The translations under genes and the position numbers were made by a program. From contig JAHQIW010006965.1 in the NCBI GenBank assembly GCA_019055375.1, positions 248,001 to 312,000 of the forward strand: a stretch of DNA of 64,000 nucleotides, in the 5' to 3' direction. Under the pieces are notes generated by a model. The model was given only the letters and a program-made list of their open reading frames with translations, was not told the origin of the DNA and ran no database searches. The stretch comes from Parelaphostrongylus tenuis. Its lineage: Eukaryota > Nematoda > Chromadorea > Rhabditida > Metastrongylidae. Shown here one piece after another: positions 34,601 to 43,080 of the stretch; position 1 is the stretch's first letter; each line of letters starts with the position of its first letter.

Positions 34601-37575
34601 GATAGCTCAAACTCCACCATTTTGATGTTGTACGTCATTAACGGTAACGAACTTTTCAATTAGCTGGACTGTTGCTGAATAGCCATTGAGAAGGCTAGAC
34701 CTACTTATTGCTTAGGGTTAATATTTACCACAAATTCTCTACGAATCGCTTTTGGGAGGGCACTGCCGTCATAGGCTATGCAGCTGTTTAGTGGAATCAT
34801 CCTCACGTGGAGATAAATACGTGCTTCCTCATACCTAGGACGACCGGTATGGGTGAAATTTACATGCATCCTTCTCAACATTCTCAGATGGATATTTATA
34901 ACATCACACCACTACTAAAGATCAATAGAATAATGTTTACCTAGAGAGTAAAAGAATGAAGCTCTCGATGTTGATCAGTTTCTGGAGGATGGGCCATGCT
35001 GTATCAAGTCAGCAGCGCTATCCTCCCAGACAAGTCTGGTATCAATATACCCACCCAGGAGGGATGGTAGGCTTGGTGGGCCATGAGCGCCGGATCGAAC
35101 GATAGGCCACGTGTGCGGCACAGAGCACCTCTAACCACTAAGCCATGCACTCTATGTAAAAAATAATATTCAGTAGTCTGTAAGGTTTTTATTTTACTCT
35201 ATAAGTATCGCTTTTTGATCTAGGTTATGCATTTCAAATCAAGCAAATCCACAACAATGCAATTCAAAAAATCTGCGACAGTCGTGTGTCAGTGTCACTT
35301 CTGTTTCGCATAAATGTTGAGTGCCTTCGGCGATCTGCAGAAAAAGGGACTTATCTGTCTCTTATATATGCAAAAGTTTTCAACATAACTTCGCGTAACA
35401 CGATAGAAAAACTAGTTTCCCCTCTGTAGAGTTTTGTGGAAAATCCTGGATACCAAATCGATGATTTTGAAAATGAGAAGAAAAGCTTAGAAAACTAATC
35501 TTCATTTGAAGCTTCACGGAGGTTGGTACTTTTTTCCCCATCGAATCTTCTTCTTTCCGGTTGATGGGTTTTTCGCAGTTGCTTGTGGCTGACGTTTCGG
35601 CAAATACGCCTTCTTCAGAGCCTTACCATCTAATCCAGGAACTTTGAAAATTAGAAGAAAAGCTTAGAAAACTAATCTTTATTTGAAGCTTCACGAAGTC
35701 CCTGGATTAGATGGTAAGGCTCTGAAGAAGGCGTATTTGCCGAAACGTCAGCCACAAGCAACCGCGAAAACCCATCGACCGGAAAGAAGAACATTCGATG
35801 GGGAAAAAAATACCAACCTCGTGAAGCTTCAAATAAAGATTAGTTTTCTAAGCTTTTCTTCTCATTTTCAAAGTTTTATATTATTAACATGCTGAGGTTT
35901 CAAGAAAGTCGGTCTTTCGAATTGTTACAAAATCGATGAATGTCCGTGATATTTCTTGATCGTTATTGTTGATCACCCTTTTCATCAGCTATATCATCCA
36001 CACAACTACTGGTACTGGACCAGATAATTTTTGAAATCGCAGTGGACAGACAAGTGTGTCGAATTGGTTGTCGACAAATCCTCATATTCTGATTTGAACC
36101 CTACCTTATACAGGAAAGCGATATTTCATGGAAATAGAAATTTCCAAGAACAGCCATTTTGTAACGTCACAGTTATCGTATTAATTAATGATAAAGAGCG
36201 GAGTTCCGTAATAGTGATCATAAATGGATGCGCCATGTATTCGACTCCTTCTATCAATCAGTATAGAGGTAACCGAAACGTATTTTGCGAATGCAGTGAA
36301 CTTGAGGTGCATTACTGTTCCAGTAAGACAGCAGTTTCTACTCTCCACAGCAAGCTGCTGCCAGTTTGCTGATCCAAGTGAGGTGAAGCATCAGTGGCCC
36401 TTAAAGTGGTATCGAGCCATTTATCGGTAATGTGTATAATGCAGGCGCCTCCAATCATTGAGATGCACACTTTTCTTCATTAAAGATAATTTGATTAACT
36501 CTTAAACAGCCATAAGAGTCATTTGCTTCACACCGCGCGACGTGCAATCTCACTGAGGTACTGTAATGGCGGCGTCGCGTCTTGTGGGAAAGCGACGGCG
36601 TGACGCCGCCTGCCTATCAACGCTGATCCTCAAAGGGGTAACGAAAAGTTAACAAAGTTCTTTATAGATGTGCCCATTGCGTTATCAATTTCACTAGAAC
36701 GGCCAACAATTGGTGAAGCAAGAAAAGTGAAATGATAAAGGGTGATGACAGAACAGGAGCGTCGTTAGTGCAGTTGGTTTAGCAAGTATCTTTGAGAGGG
36801 TAAAATGGGGGTTCGATTCCCATTTGATGTTTAGAGTTTTGCGTTTTACTCGAGATTATTGGGCATATATTTGTAACATATAGCATCTCTAGAGCAATTG
36901 AATATGAAGAATTCTGTCATTTCTAAAACACCTTTCTATCCAAGCAGATTTGGTCATTTATTCGAAAAAAGATACTTATGTTGTACTGTATCGTTGTATC
37001 GTGAATTATATAGATATCCATTGATTTTAGCGGTTTCACCATCGAGTTTGGCGCTGCCTTGACCGCACTGGTCTGCAGTAAACTTGGACTACCGATCAGC
37101 ACAACACATTGTCTGGTAAATACCAAAAGCAAAAAACTTTTTCTTACAATAAGAATGCTTTCGGAAAGCATCGAGCTGCTTATAATTAAAACGTTCTCAA
37201 AACAATATGATATGAAAGCCTTCTCCATATCAGTGTGAAAGTACTCCTTTCAAGGTTGGATCAGTGGTTGCTGTTGGTCTTGTGAAATCACGTGAACAGA
37301 TTAAATGGTCCATATTTCGTAATATTGTAATTTCATGGTTTGGTCACTCTTCCAGTATCAGGGTTAGTAATTTTTTTATTAAGAAATGGACGAGGAAAAT
37401 GCGATCATAATACGACGAATCTGGGAAAAAGACTAAGCTTTACTAGTGGCGTCAAAAAAGAAAACAGATAATTTATTCGAGAACCAAGCTTTCCAGGAGT
37501 AATATAACATTAGAAATAGAAATTTCAGGTCTGATCTCAGCTGGGCTCATGCTCTTACTCAAATTGGCGTTGTAA
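22590..37575 (+). CDS. PiT/PHO4 family sodium-dependent phosphate transporter (gene 2, 15 exons)
   Basis: This is a Na+/phosphate symporter of the SLC20 family, expected in the plasma membrane with about 12 helices. The exon chain is 22590-22640, 22756-22942, 24238-24339, 26049-26189, 26363-26448, 26521-26617, 26675-26794, 26956-27036, 29250-29335, 31907-31956, 33260-33329, 33422-33537, 37031-37115, 37255-37342 and 37529-37575. All phases agree and give about 468 residues. Both PHO4 repeats are present: [16 protein letters not shown] near residue 43 with [14 protein letters not shown] near 128, and HGANDVSNAIAP near 328 with [13 protein letters not shown] near 417. The hydrophilic central loop (about residues 262-310) is short. 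The penultimate exon carries two extra G residues, so its end is ambiguous. Introns are loaded with mariner, SINE and ribozyme-bearing repeats. The start is the ATG after a consensus acceptor. Confidence 0.92.
22756..22942 (+). CDS. Gene 2 exon 2 (N-terminal PHO4 signature)
   Basis: It follows TTTTTTTCCAG and encodes [17 protein letters not shown], then [16 protein letters not shown] and a second helix ending [10 protein letters not shown]. Phase 1 out at GTGAGG. This is one of the two inverted PHO4 half-repeats. Confidence 0.95.
23430..23880. other. GC-rich block inside gene 2 intron 2
   Basis: This stretch is clearly richer in G+C than its surroundings and has open frames on both strands (23432-23632, 23693-23881 and 23674-23859), with phrases such as GACCGGGCAGGGCCGATCCG. 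I find no motif. It may be a retroelement fragment or inserted foreign-composition DNA. Confidence 0.4.
24238..24339 (+). CDS. Gene 2 exon 3
   Basis: It follows ATCTTCAG and encodes [18 protein letters not shown], then [15 protein letters not shown]. The donor is GTTGGT, phase 1 in and out. Confidence 0.85.
24671..25060 (+). pseudogene. Mariner transposase with internal deletion (N-terminal HTH joined to C-terminus)
   Basis: In a 129-codon frame, residues 57-84 ([19 protein letters not shown]) match the end of the mariner paired-like DNA-binding domain. Residues 88-129 ([20 protein letters not shown], then [15 protein letters not shown]) match the extreme C-terminus. The catalytic DDD core of about 200 residues is missing, yet the junction is in frame. 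An upstream piece in another frame ([10 protein letters not shown]) suggests an earlier frameshift. It lies in intron 3 of gene 2, same strand. Confidence 0.8.
25163..25485 (-). mobile_element. Hammerhead-ribozyme repeat unit, - strand
   Basis: A complete-looking unit of the about 318-bp family: ribozyme at 25206-25267, then the body (GTTAGGTGAAACATTCACCT, CACTCGATTGCTC, ATACCTTTATCTCGAGTGC) to GACCACGCTCAAAT. The core CTGATGA / GAAA is intact, but stem I lacks one base next to CTGATGA. It is joined to a + strand copy on its right. Confidence 0.8.
25206..25267 (-). ncRNA. Hammerhead ribozyme, type I (nearly intact)
   Basis: Read on the - strand: GGGTTC, GCCCG, CTGATGA, GTC-TGTAAG-GAC (stem II), GAAA, CACGTG (stem III), TC, then CGGGC and GAGCCC pairing back as stem I around an internal loop. 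One stem I base is missing compared with the copy at 43341. Confidence 0.75.
25496..25667 (+). mobile_element. Hammerhead-ribozyme repeat unit, + strand, 5' part
   Basis: The ribozyme at 25499-25560 is followed by ACCAGACCACATGACATG, TTGAAATTTGAGCGTG and CACTCGAGATAAAGGTAT. It breaks off after about 170 bp. The core reads GAAC instead of GAAAC (one A lost), so this copy should not cleave. Confidence 0.75.
26049..26189 (+). CDS. Gene 2 exon 4 (first STTH motif)
   Basis: It follows TTATTGCAG and encodes [19 protein letters not shown], then [15 protein letters not shown]. His is intact in this STTH. The donor is GTTGGT. Confidence 0.95.
26363..26448 (+). CDS. Gene 2 exon 5
   Basis: It follows TTACTTTCAG and encodes [18 protein letters not shown], then [10 protein letters not shown], a helix conserved in the family. 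Phase 1 in, 0 out. Confidence 0.93.
26521..26617 (+). CDS. Gene 2 exon 6
   Basis: It follows CCTTCTCAG and encodes [18 protein letters not shown], then [14 protein letters not shown]. The donor is GTCTGT, phase 1 out. Confidence 0.9.
26675..26794 (+). CDS. Gene 2 exon 7
   Basis: It follows TTTTTTACAG and encodes [19 protein letters not shown], then [18 protein letters not shown], entering the basic start of the cytoplasmic loop. Phase 1 out. Confidence 0.9.
26956..27036 (+). CDS. Gene 2 exon 8 (central loop)
   Basis: It follows TTTTCTAG and encodes [18 protein letters not shown], then ARNGKKDLG, before GTGAAG. The hydrophilic loop is poorly conserved, so support comes from phase 1 to phase 1 agreement with both neighbours. 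Confidence 0.7.
27466..27825 (-). mobile_element. Hammerhead-ribozyme repeat units, - strand, diverged
   Basis: The ribozyme at 27501-27563 has CTGACGA, stem II GGC-TGCAAG-GTC and GAAA. The body carries GTGCACTCGATGGCTC and a (TTTA)n run before CAAGACCACGCACGAATTTT. A short second start follows at 27790-27825 (AAGCCATGCACGTGGTTTGT), so this was a tandem of at least two. Confidence 0.7.
27830..28112 (+). mobile_element. Hammerhead-ribozyme repeat unit, + strand, diverged
   Basis: The body begins at the ACCAGCCAAGAGCAATCGAG segment and ends with a ribozyme near 27995-28055 (CTGACGA, GGC-TGTAAG-GCC, then TGAAAC with an extra T). The tail ACAGACCACATGCATTACTC matches other copies. The extra base before GAAA probably inactivates it. 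Confidence 0.65.
29250..29335 (+). CDS. Gene 2 exon 9
   Basis: It follows ATCGTTCAG and encodes [19 protein letters not shown], then TIKLFSTIQ, before GTAAAC. The end runs in frame into VFTACF of exon 10, as the family's FxxLQ-type junction does. A - strand frame over the same bases is a shadow. Confidence 0.82.
30380..30739 (+). mobile_element. Mariner-derived MITE, + orientation
   Basis: It has terminal repeats TTTGGGAAAAAATCTGAAAA and CTCAGAACTTTTTCCCCAA. Inside, [17 protein letters not shown] is the start of a mariner transposase, followed by decay. It shares CACAAAAAT-type and GATTGGTATATAATTTATC segments with the copy at 19.7 kb. It sits in intron 9 of gene 2. Confidence 0.8.
30765..31440 (-). 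pseudogene. Mariner transposase relic with inverted C-terminal ends
   Basis: On the - strand [12 protein letters not shown], then [12 protein letters not shown], then [13 protein letters not shown], then NNEFYERD, then [16 protein letters not shown] follow the order of a mariner catalytic C-terminal half (DNARPH, SPSDYHLF, RW-x-K-x2-ADG-x-YFE). Stops and shifts interrupt it. At 31320-31390 the + strand again reads [11 protein letters not shown], so the C-terminal end is present twice as inverted arms. Confidence 0.7.
31907..31956 (+). CDS. Gene 2 exon 10 (second PHO4 signature)
   Basis: It follows ACTATTGTAG and encodes [16 protein letters not shown]. The Asn-Asp pair is conserved. The donor is GTATGT, phase 2 out. 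Confidence 0.95.
32160..32670. repeat. Dispersed repeat of unknown type (intron 10)
   Basis: 32165-32350 matches 48895-49080 in the same orientation (TAGCACAGA, AACAATCATTCAAAAGC, AAAATTATGTTTTAC). 32370-32660 matches the reverse complement of 49150-49430 (GGAGCACGAAAAGCACAT, GTCCGTGAATTGGCC). A shorter relative is at 4500-4640. No coding motif was recognised. Confidence 0.55.
33260..33329 (+). CDS. Gene 2 exon 11
   Basis: It follows CTACTTTAG. The split Ser codon is completed, then [18 protein letters not shown] and RQEEE. This finishes the second GANDVSNA signature. Phase 0 out at GTGAAG. Confidence 0.9.
33422..33537 (+). CDS. Gene 2 exon 12
   Basis: It encodes [18 protein letters not shown], then [19 protein letters not shown]. 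The acceptor CAGTTAAG is weaker than the others, but length (116 nt) and phase match gene 1. Confidence 0.9.
34945..35154 (-). repeat. tRNA-derived SINE, family 1, - strand
   Basis: Complement of the family-1 SINE: GATCGAACGATAGG (B-box side) and AGAGCACCTCTAACCACTAA (A-box side), with CCTCCCAGACAAGTCTGGTA in the body. It is internally shortened and lies in intron 12 of gene 2. Confidence 0.8.
35463..35876. mobile_element. Fold-back element with hammerhead-like motifs in both arms
   Basis: The left arm (35463-35642) and right arm (35698-35876) are near-perfect reverse complements of about 180 bp. The 55-bp spacer repeats the first 50 bp of the left arm directly (AGAAGAAAAGCTTAGAAAAC). Each arm carries CTGAAGA, a GGC/GCC stem, GAAACGTC and an AGCC/GGCT pair. 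The RNA would form a very long hairpin. It lies in intron 12 of gene 2. Confidence 0.8.
35712..35764 (+). ncRNA. Hammerhead-like motif, second type
   Basis: GGT, AA, GGCT, CTGAAGA, A, GGC-GTATTT-GCC, GAAA, CGTC, AGCC, a 7-base loop, ACC. Stem I pairs AGCC/GGCT and ACC/GGT, and stem III would be the 4-bp palindrome ACGT. The extra A after CTGAAGA is a departure from the consensus, so activity is doubtful. An identical motif sits on the - strand near 35580-35632. Confidence 0.45.
36568..36610. repeat. GC-rich hairpin
   Basis: GGCGGCGTC (36568-36576) pairs with GACGCCGCC (36602-36610) across a 25-base loop, inside intron 12. It stands out against AT-rich surroundings. Confidence 0.5.
36757..36830 (+). 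repeat. tRNA-like SINE head, family 2
   Basis: A good A-box (TTAGTGCAGTTGG) and B-box (GGGGGTTCGATTCCC) are present, but the flanks do not pair as an acceptor stem. A decayed tRNA gene is the alternative. Confidence 0.55.
37031..37115 (+). CDS. Gene 2 exon 13 (second STTH motif)
   Basis: It follows TTGATTTTAG and encodes [19 protein letters not shown], then LPISTTHCL. It is 85 nt, as in gene 1, with His intact. Confidence 0.95.
37255..37342 (+). CDS. Gene 2 exon 14 (ambiguous 3' end)
   Basis: It encodes [18 protein letters not shown], then [11 protein letters not shown]. In gene 1 this exon continues with STLPASG. Here the following bases read VTLPVS only if one G is removed at 37342-37343, and the normal donor then has one G too many at 37361-37363. 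With the sequence as given, only a GT at 37343 (exon end 37342, phase 1) keeps the terminal exon in frame. Confidence 0.75.
37529..37575 (+). CDS. Gene 2 terminal exon
   Basis: It follows AATTTCAG and encodes [14 protein letters not shown], then TAA. It is 47 nt, as in gene 1. This is the final transmembrane helix. Confidence 0.85.
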
Positions 37576-37839
37576 TTATTCTCCTTCAAATTTGCACCCC
37601 CCAATTATATCTCCTCGCGAAAATGAACGCATTTTAATTCTTTTCGATTTGATCTATCAATTTTTAATCTATTGTGTACGATAGCTATTCATGATAGTCT
37701 TCTTATGTACTTGTTTACTTTTGTATATTTTGTTTACATATTCTATTTAGTAACAGTTTATGCAATCTTTCTTCTTGTGTAATAATAAGAATAATCTCGT
37801 CGTTCTCGCATTTATAACTAGCAAAACAAACTGATTCAG

Positions 37840-37845
37840 AATAAA
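37840..37845 (+). promoter_or_regulatory. Candidate polyadenylation signal of gene 2
   Basis: AATAAA lies 265 bp past the stop, the first good match downstream. Confidence 0.4.
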
Positions 37846-37849
37846 AGAA

Positions 37850-39538
37850 AGAAATGCCAAACAGTTTCCTCATCAGGAAACTGGCACACTTTCTCCAACA
37901 AACTGCAATTTTGAGCTTATGGTAGGCTTTCGATGAGCTTCTTCTTGTTCTTTCCGCTGCTTTGATTTTCTGTATCAGATATGTTGTTCACGAATTTCCA
38001 TTTAAAAATGTATAGAAGTCTCTTTATTCAAGTTTAAATGAATTCACAGTTCTAGCTATGCCACTGTTTTTGACACTTCAGGTATTCATGTATAAACTTT
38101 CGTTTCGTATTATCAATAAATCAGAGTTTGATATTGCGATAGAATAAGGAATACTAACGATACACGATATCGTCCTTGAAGCAGCAGAAAGCAATTAAAT
38201 GCATGAAGGTTCCTGTAGAAACGATTTTCAGGACTTTGTTCAGAAAAACTGCTGAAGTCTGGAAATTAAAGTCATGTTTTCAATCCACTGGTTTTGAGTT
38301 GTGATAAGAAAAAATGCTAATAAGCTGGAAAAAAAGCAAAAAAGAGAAAACTGAGCATGGAATCGCACTATTGAGGATATTTATAAATGGTGTCAATTGT
38401 TTATGCGAAGATTTTTCAGTATCTTCGAATGCCTAATTAGTGAATGTCTTTTACACTATCTAGTTGTGTCTTACGTCAACTCTTCTCAGCGAAATTGCTT
38501 TTGGTAAAGTGCTGATGATTTTTCAACGATCAAATCATCTCAAAGGGAATTTAGACATTTGAAAATGAGCTTTGAAAAATTGACGACAGTGTTCAAGCCT
38601 GTGAAAAATTCGAAGAGAGAAGGGCTGCTGCAGGTATACGTGTCACTAAAAACGAAAATCCGTCCATTCGTTTCAATATGGAAGTACAATCGCCGATAAG
38701 GAACAAGAGGAGAAATACGTTTTCTTAGAATCCAAAAATTGATGATAATGCCAAACGCTGCTTCTCTGACAACCCTCTAGTCCACTCTCTAAGAATTAAA
38801 GAGGTTCCGGCCAACATATTACATGGCCGATTGGTTCAAAACCGCCTACGTAAGACAGAGGATTGCGTACATGACCCTTAATGGTAGGAGCCTAGACTGC
38901 ATGAGCTCAGGCACATTATATCAAATCTCAGCAGCTTCAGAGGCTTACGAGAAAGTGAAAACCTACGTTTTAGCACTCTAGGTGTCCTCTGAAGGGCTTC
39001 GAAAAATTCTTTCACAATACGTCAAATATTTTGTGCGATATGTAATGATTGAATGGACAAAAGGGCGAGACTATTATGGGCCTGCATGAAAGATTACCAA
39101 GATGGAAATTCGAAAAGTCGGATAAGTACTTCTGCGTATAGAACAAAAAGTACGACAGTGAGGGCTTCAAGGTTGTAATAAAAAGGTCTACAGTGAGGTC
39201 TTTGAGTTGCTAGTAAAAGGTGGCAGGAATCGTAGATATCGGCGCAAAAAACCTTTGAGGCCGTCTGGAGTCGCTAGATACTTTCTTGTCCGCTCTCTCT
39301 CTTTCTATTGAGTTCAGGAATCAATAGAAAAGGAAGGTGTCCAATCATAAAAAATGTTATGGCGGCATATCTCAGATTCCTTAGCCTCAAGCCTAAGCCC
39401 AAGCGTGAAGCCTAACACAAGATCCCGGTGACCTGACCAGTTGTCTTTCAGCAGTAGGTTTCTAAATAGCAGCTAGACTATTGATTTGATTTTCAGATTT
39501 TCATTACGTATGCGAAATATCAACCGAGTAATTAATGA
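37850..39538. other. Intergenic, no gene recognised
   Basis: Past the gene 2 3' end there are only short frames. At 39150-39230 a GACAGTGAGG/TACAGTGAGG phrase repeats, suggesting a small local duplication. Confidence 0.5.
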
Positions 39539-39913
39539 TTGGGTAAAAGGTTTTTGAGAAAATGCTTGTAAAACGTTTATCTGTGCACCTATTACACCCA
39601 AACACGGGCAAATCTGATAGTCAAAGCACTTCTCAAATAGTCCAAGAACGTTTCAAACTTTCTTCTCCTTCGTCGAATTTATTGGACCACCTGTACACCA
39701 TACTTTTGCCAATTGTGTCTTTGCCCCAAGCCAGACTGATTCGTCCACTTGCCACCGTTGCATTTAAACCCAACAGCCATTCTTGAAATAAGTGGATAAC
39801 ATACATACCAATCAACACGGGAGAAGACGAGCTTTCAAGTGAGCCTAAAAACACAAAAAATTGCAGACACCCAAAAAATTACAAGCATTGTCTCAGAACT
39901 TTTTCCACAACCT
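39539..39913 (-). mobile_element. Mariner-derived MITE with HTH-domain fragment
   Basis: It has ends TTGGGTAAAAGGTTTTTGAG and CTCAGAACTTTTTCCACAAC. On the - strand the interior encodes EWLLGLNATVASGRISLAWG, then TIGKSMVYRWSNKFDEGEES, which is the mariner N-terminal DNA-binding region with the YRW-x-NKF signature. The catalytic core is absent. Confidence 0.82.
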
Positions 39914-40455
39914 GTGAAATATGGCATGCATAGTACATCCACGCTCTGACGAAGGAGAATTCGCCAAAACGTGGCCATTAAGTTTGAAGGGAGGAGTATC
40001 AGTCTCGTGCAAGCTTTATTTTAAGCTCAAAGAGTTGCAATTGTTGATAGTTTTTACTGCATCTAGTAGAAAACTAAAATGTAATAGAATAATAAAATCC
40101 CTAGAAACTAAAATGAGTTTATTAAAAGTTGGAAGCTGGAAATTGCAATCGTTTTGATATCGTTTTGACCCTTGCAAAGGCCATATCGTTGCATAGTTGT
40201 TATAGTACGGGTTAATTGAGACGAGCGAAAAACTCTTTGCGCTCAGCCTTTGAACTCAGAGCAATAATCTTGTTTTAGTAATATGCAGACATAAAATAAT
40301 TTTTGATCTGAATAACTGACAAGAATAAATAACTCACTGAAGGATGGCAGATGAGCTCTGATTGCGTCATCGATCCAACAACCGGCCGACTACATTCTTT
40401 GGAACACTTTAAAACAGTACCCTCATAGAGAGATTATTGAGCATCATCTACATAG

Positions 40456-40762
40456 GAGCGCATGTGACACAGTGGTCAGAGGTGCCTTGCCTTGCGTCTG
40501 GTCAATGGTTCGATCTTGCGCTCATGGCTCACCAAGTCATTCATCCCTCTGGGGTTTGTGAATTGGTATCAGACAAGTCTGAGTCTCAGACTTGCCTGGG
40601 AGGATGAACAGCACTGACCCGGTTCAGCGGTAGGCCAGCGCGAGTCATTATAAAGGTCAGATATGCATTCAGTTGCCTCATGCGAAGTCATAAATTGAGG
40701 ACGAATGCGTGGCGCAACCCTCAAGGAATGATCAAAGCAGAGAGCTTTTCCTTTTACTATTT
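40456..40762 (+). repeat. tRNA-derived SINE, family 1
   Basis: GAGCGCATGTGACACAGTGG with A-box, then GGTTCGATCTTGCGCTCATG (B-box), GTGAATTGGTATCAGAC, GCGCGAGTCATTATAAAGG and a pyrimidine-rich end. It is about 307 bp and full length. Confidence 0.85.
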
Positions 40763-40881
40763 TGTGCAAAATTGTATATTTTCGATACTCAGCATATTCC
40801 TGTTAGGCGGAAATTTTTCGTAAAATCATGTTGTTCTCCATTTATAACTAACAAGCTTCCTAATCAAGTTTGTTTTTCGGG

Positions 40882-41070
40882 GTGCGCCGTGGTCAAGTGG
40901 TTGTGATGCTCGTTGCGGCGCGCATAGAGGCGAGCTCTACTCCCAAATAACCTCCGACAATCACCAAAAACGCCCTATGGAACGCCACAGCCAGGCTATC
41001 CACGAGATCGCAAAGAGTCATGCTCGACCAGTACACTACGTTGTTCACGAAAGAAAAAAAAACGAATCGA
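40882..41070 (+). repeat. tRNA-derived SINE, family 3
   Basis: The head GCGCCGTGGTCAAGTGGTTG, with B-box-like CGAGCTCTACTCC, is followed by GCCACAGCCAGGCTATCC. Both ends match inverted copies at 11.3 and 12.7 kb. Confidence 0.6.
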
Positions 41071-43080
41071 ATGCTAGCGGTACCTGGTCCGCACACAAAA
41101 AAAAATGTGGTGACCAATCGTATAAATAAGTAGTAAAGCAGATCAGTTTTATCTCTGACCACCACCGAATCCACAGTCACGACGTGAAATAAACTAAGCC
41201 GGTATTTGTTCAAAAAAAAAGTATTTTTAATAGGATGACGCGGCCCTTCAGTCTAATATTAATGTCGCTCTCACGATAGTAATCACATTCTTCAGCGAAA
41301 TGGTGACACACTTATCAGAAAGGGTAAAACTCTCACGTGACTGTTGGCTTATTGATCCTTGCAATTCACTGTCCAGAGCAGATAGAATTGCATTCTACAC
41401 ACGACCATGAACCGGCATGCGAATGCTGTTTCGACCTCTAAACCAAGCCGGCAAAGCTTTTTTTACTCTTTAGGGCTGCAAACTGTTAGCAAAATCGTCT
41501 CTGTAGAACAAAGTAGCCAATAGCTGTGTATCTTCTTGTCTTGGTTAATCATATGACTTGGTTTCGCATATTACTCGAATCACTGTACTTTTTTGCATGC
41601 TTCGTTGTCGTCCATGATCATTTACGGATATCTTTAGAGTTATGATCAGCTCGACTACCATTTGAGGTTTCCTTTTCCTGAAGGTGGGAAGGTAATTGGA
41701 CTTTGATCTTATTTCTTCCGTGAATTATTTGATAGGTACTACCGGATTTTTTCATGTTTTCATCACAGAGAAAGTCACCGGCATTTGTATATTGAAGAGC
41801 TTGTTTCAGATCGGTCTGATATCCGTTTACTGAAACTGAAGATCGGGATGGCTTGAGACATTGTCGGGTCATATAACCACGCGAGCAACGGAAGGCACTT
41901 CCAATCACTACACTTCCCGTGTCCTCGAAGGCAGTGGACAGATTTAGTTAATTAAATACTTATAATGATTCCTTTGAAGGCGAGTTCTAGCTGTCCTTGA
42001 GTCGATCTTCATGAAGTTATTCGTTACAAGTCTACATCCTTCCTTACTTTTGTTATTATCTGTTTCAAAGATAATTGAATCTTCATAAAAACGTCCAGAG
42101 GCGAATATTCGACTTCAGTTTACAATTTTTGTCATTCATTCAATGATTGATCAACAGCTGATGGTTCGTCGTGTCGACTCGTTCCTTCTTTTTCTGAACA
42201 TGACATTGAGGAAAGTGATGAACTATCGAGTGTTAATTTCTTCTATTACGATGAAACCAGTTCCTCTCTCAGTTCAATCCGAGGAATTCATATAGAGACT
42301 TTCTGAATTCCAAATTGGAGATGCAACTAGAAATCATGAAACCTAGTATGTGACACAGAAAGATCAGAGATTTTTTTGTTAAAAAGTGTTTGTTGTTAGT
42401 TCCGCTCAATCATTCATTGTATTACAAAATCTTGAATATTATTCAAATTTTTCTTCGGTTAAAAGTGCTTTTTGAAACCTTTCACGTCAGTCTGACACTC
42501 GAGAACAATAAGGTGCGTTTGAGAAATCACTATTTTTTAACGGACGAAATTCCATTCATCCAATTATCTCTTTATCGTTCGAGCAATACGTACTGCCGAC
42601 AAAAGAAACTGGGAAACTAAAGCACTAGATAAAGAGCCACAAAAAAAAAGAATTTTCATTGCGTAAGGATTTCAGAAATTACCCTCATATTCGGTAATTA
42701 CTATCAAGTGTTTGTTCTTTGAAAAATTTCCTCTGGAAGAATCATTGGACGGCTCTTTTAGAGCCTTTTTTCCAAAGATAGTCGCCAACACCTGGGAATC
42801 GGCTTATTATAATGATATCGACATCGATCTCTAAAATAAGAATTATTCCAATCATGAAAGCTCCTTAATATCTGAGATTGCTTGACCCTTTCACAGCTGT
42901 GTGTACAGTTATGTGTACGTATGAAAGCTTGGATTGGTTTTCAAAAGCACTTGTGTTGAGTCCATTAAAACCTCACAGATCTAAAAAAGGCGAGATCTGA
43001 GAAATCAGTTTGAAGCGTCGAAGCTGATAACTGACCAATAAATCAATGTTGATTTTGATGCCAACATCAGCCGCACTGTG
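41071..43080. other. Intergenic, no gene recognised
   Basis: A - strand frame at 41618-41908 (96 codons) is polar and Gln/Ser-rich (QTDLKQALQYTNAGDFLC). I cannot assign it. Nothing else is structured. Confidence 0.45.

Noticed and set aside
36757..36830. Genuine tRNA gene
   Set aside because: A and B boxes are good, but no 7-bp acceptor stem or clean anticodon arm can be drawn and similar pieces recur, so a SINE head is more likely.
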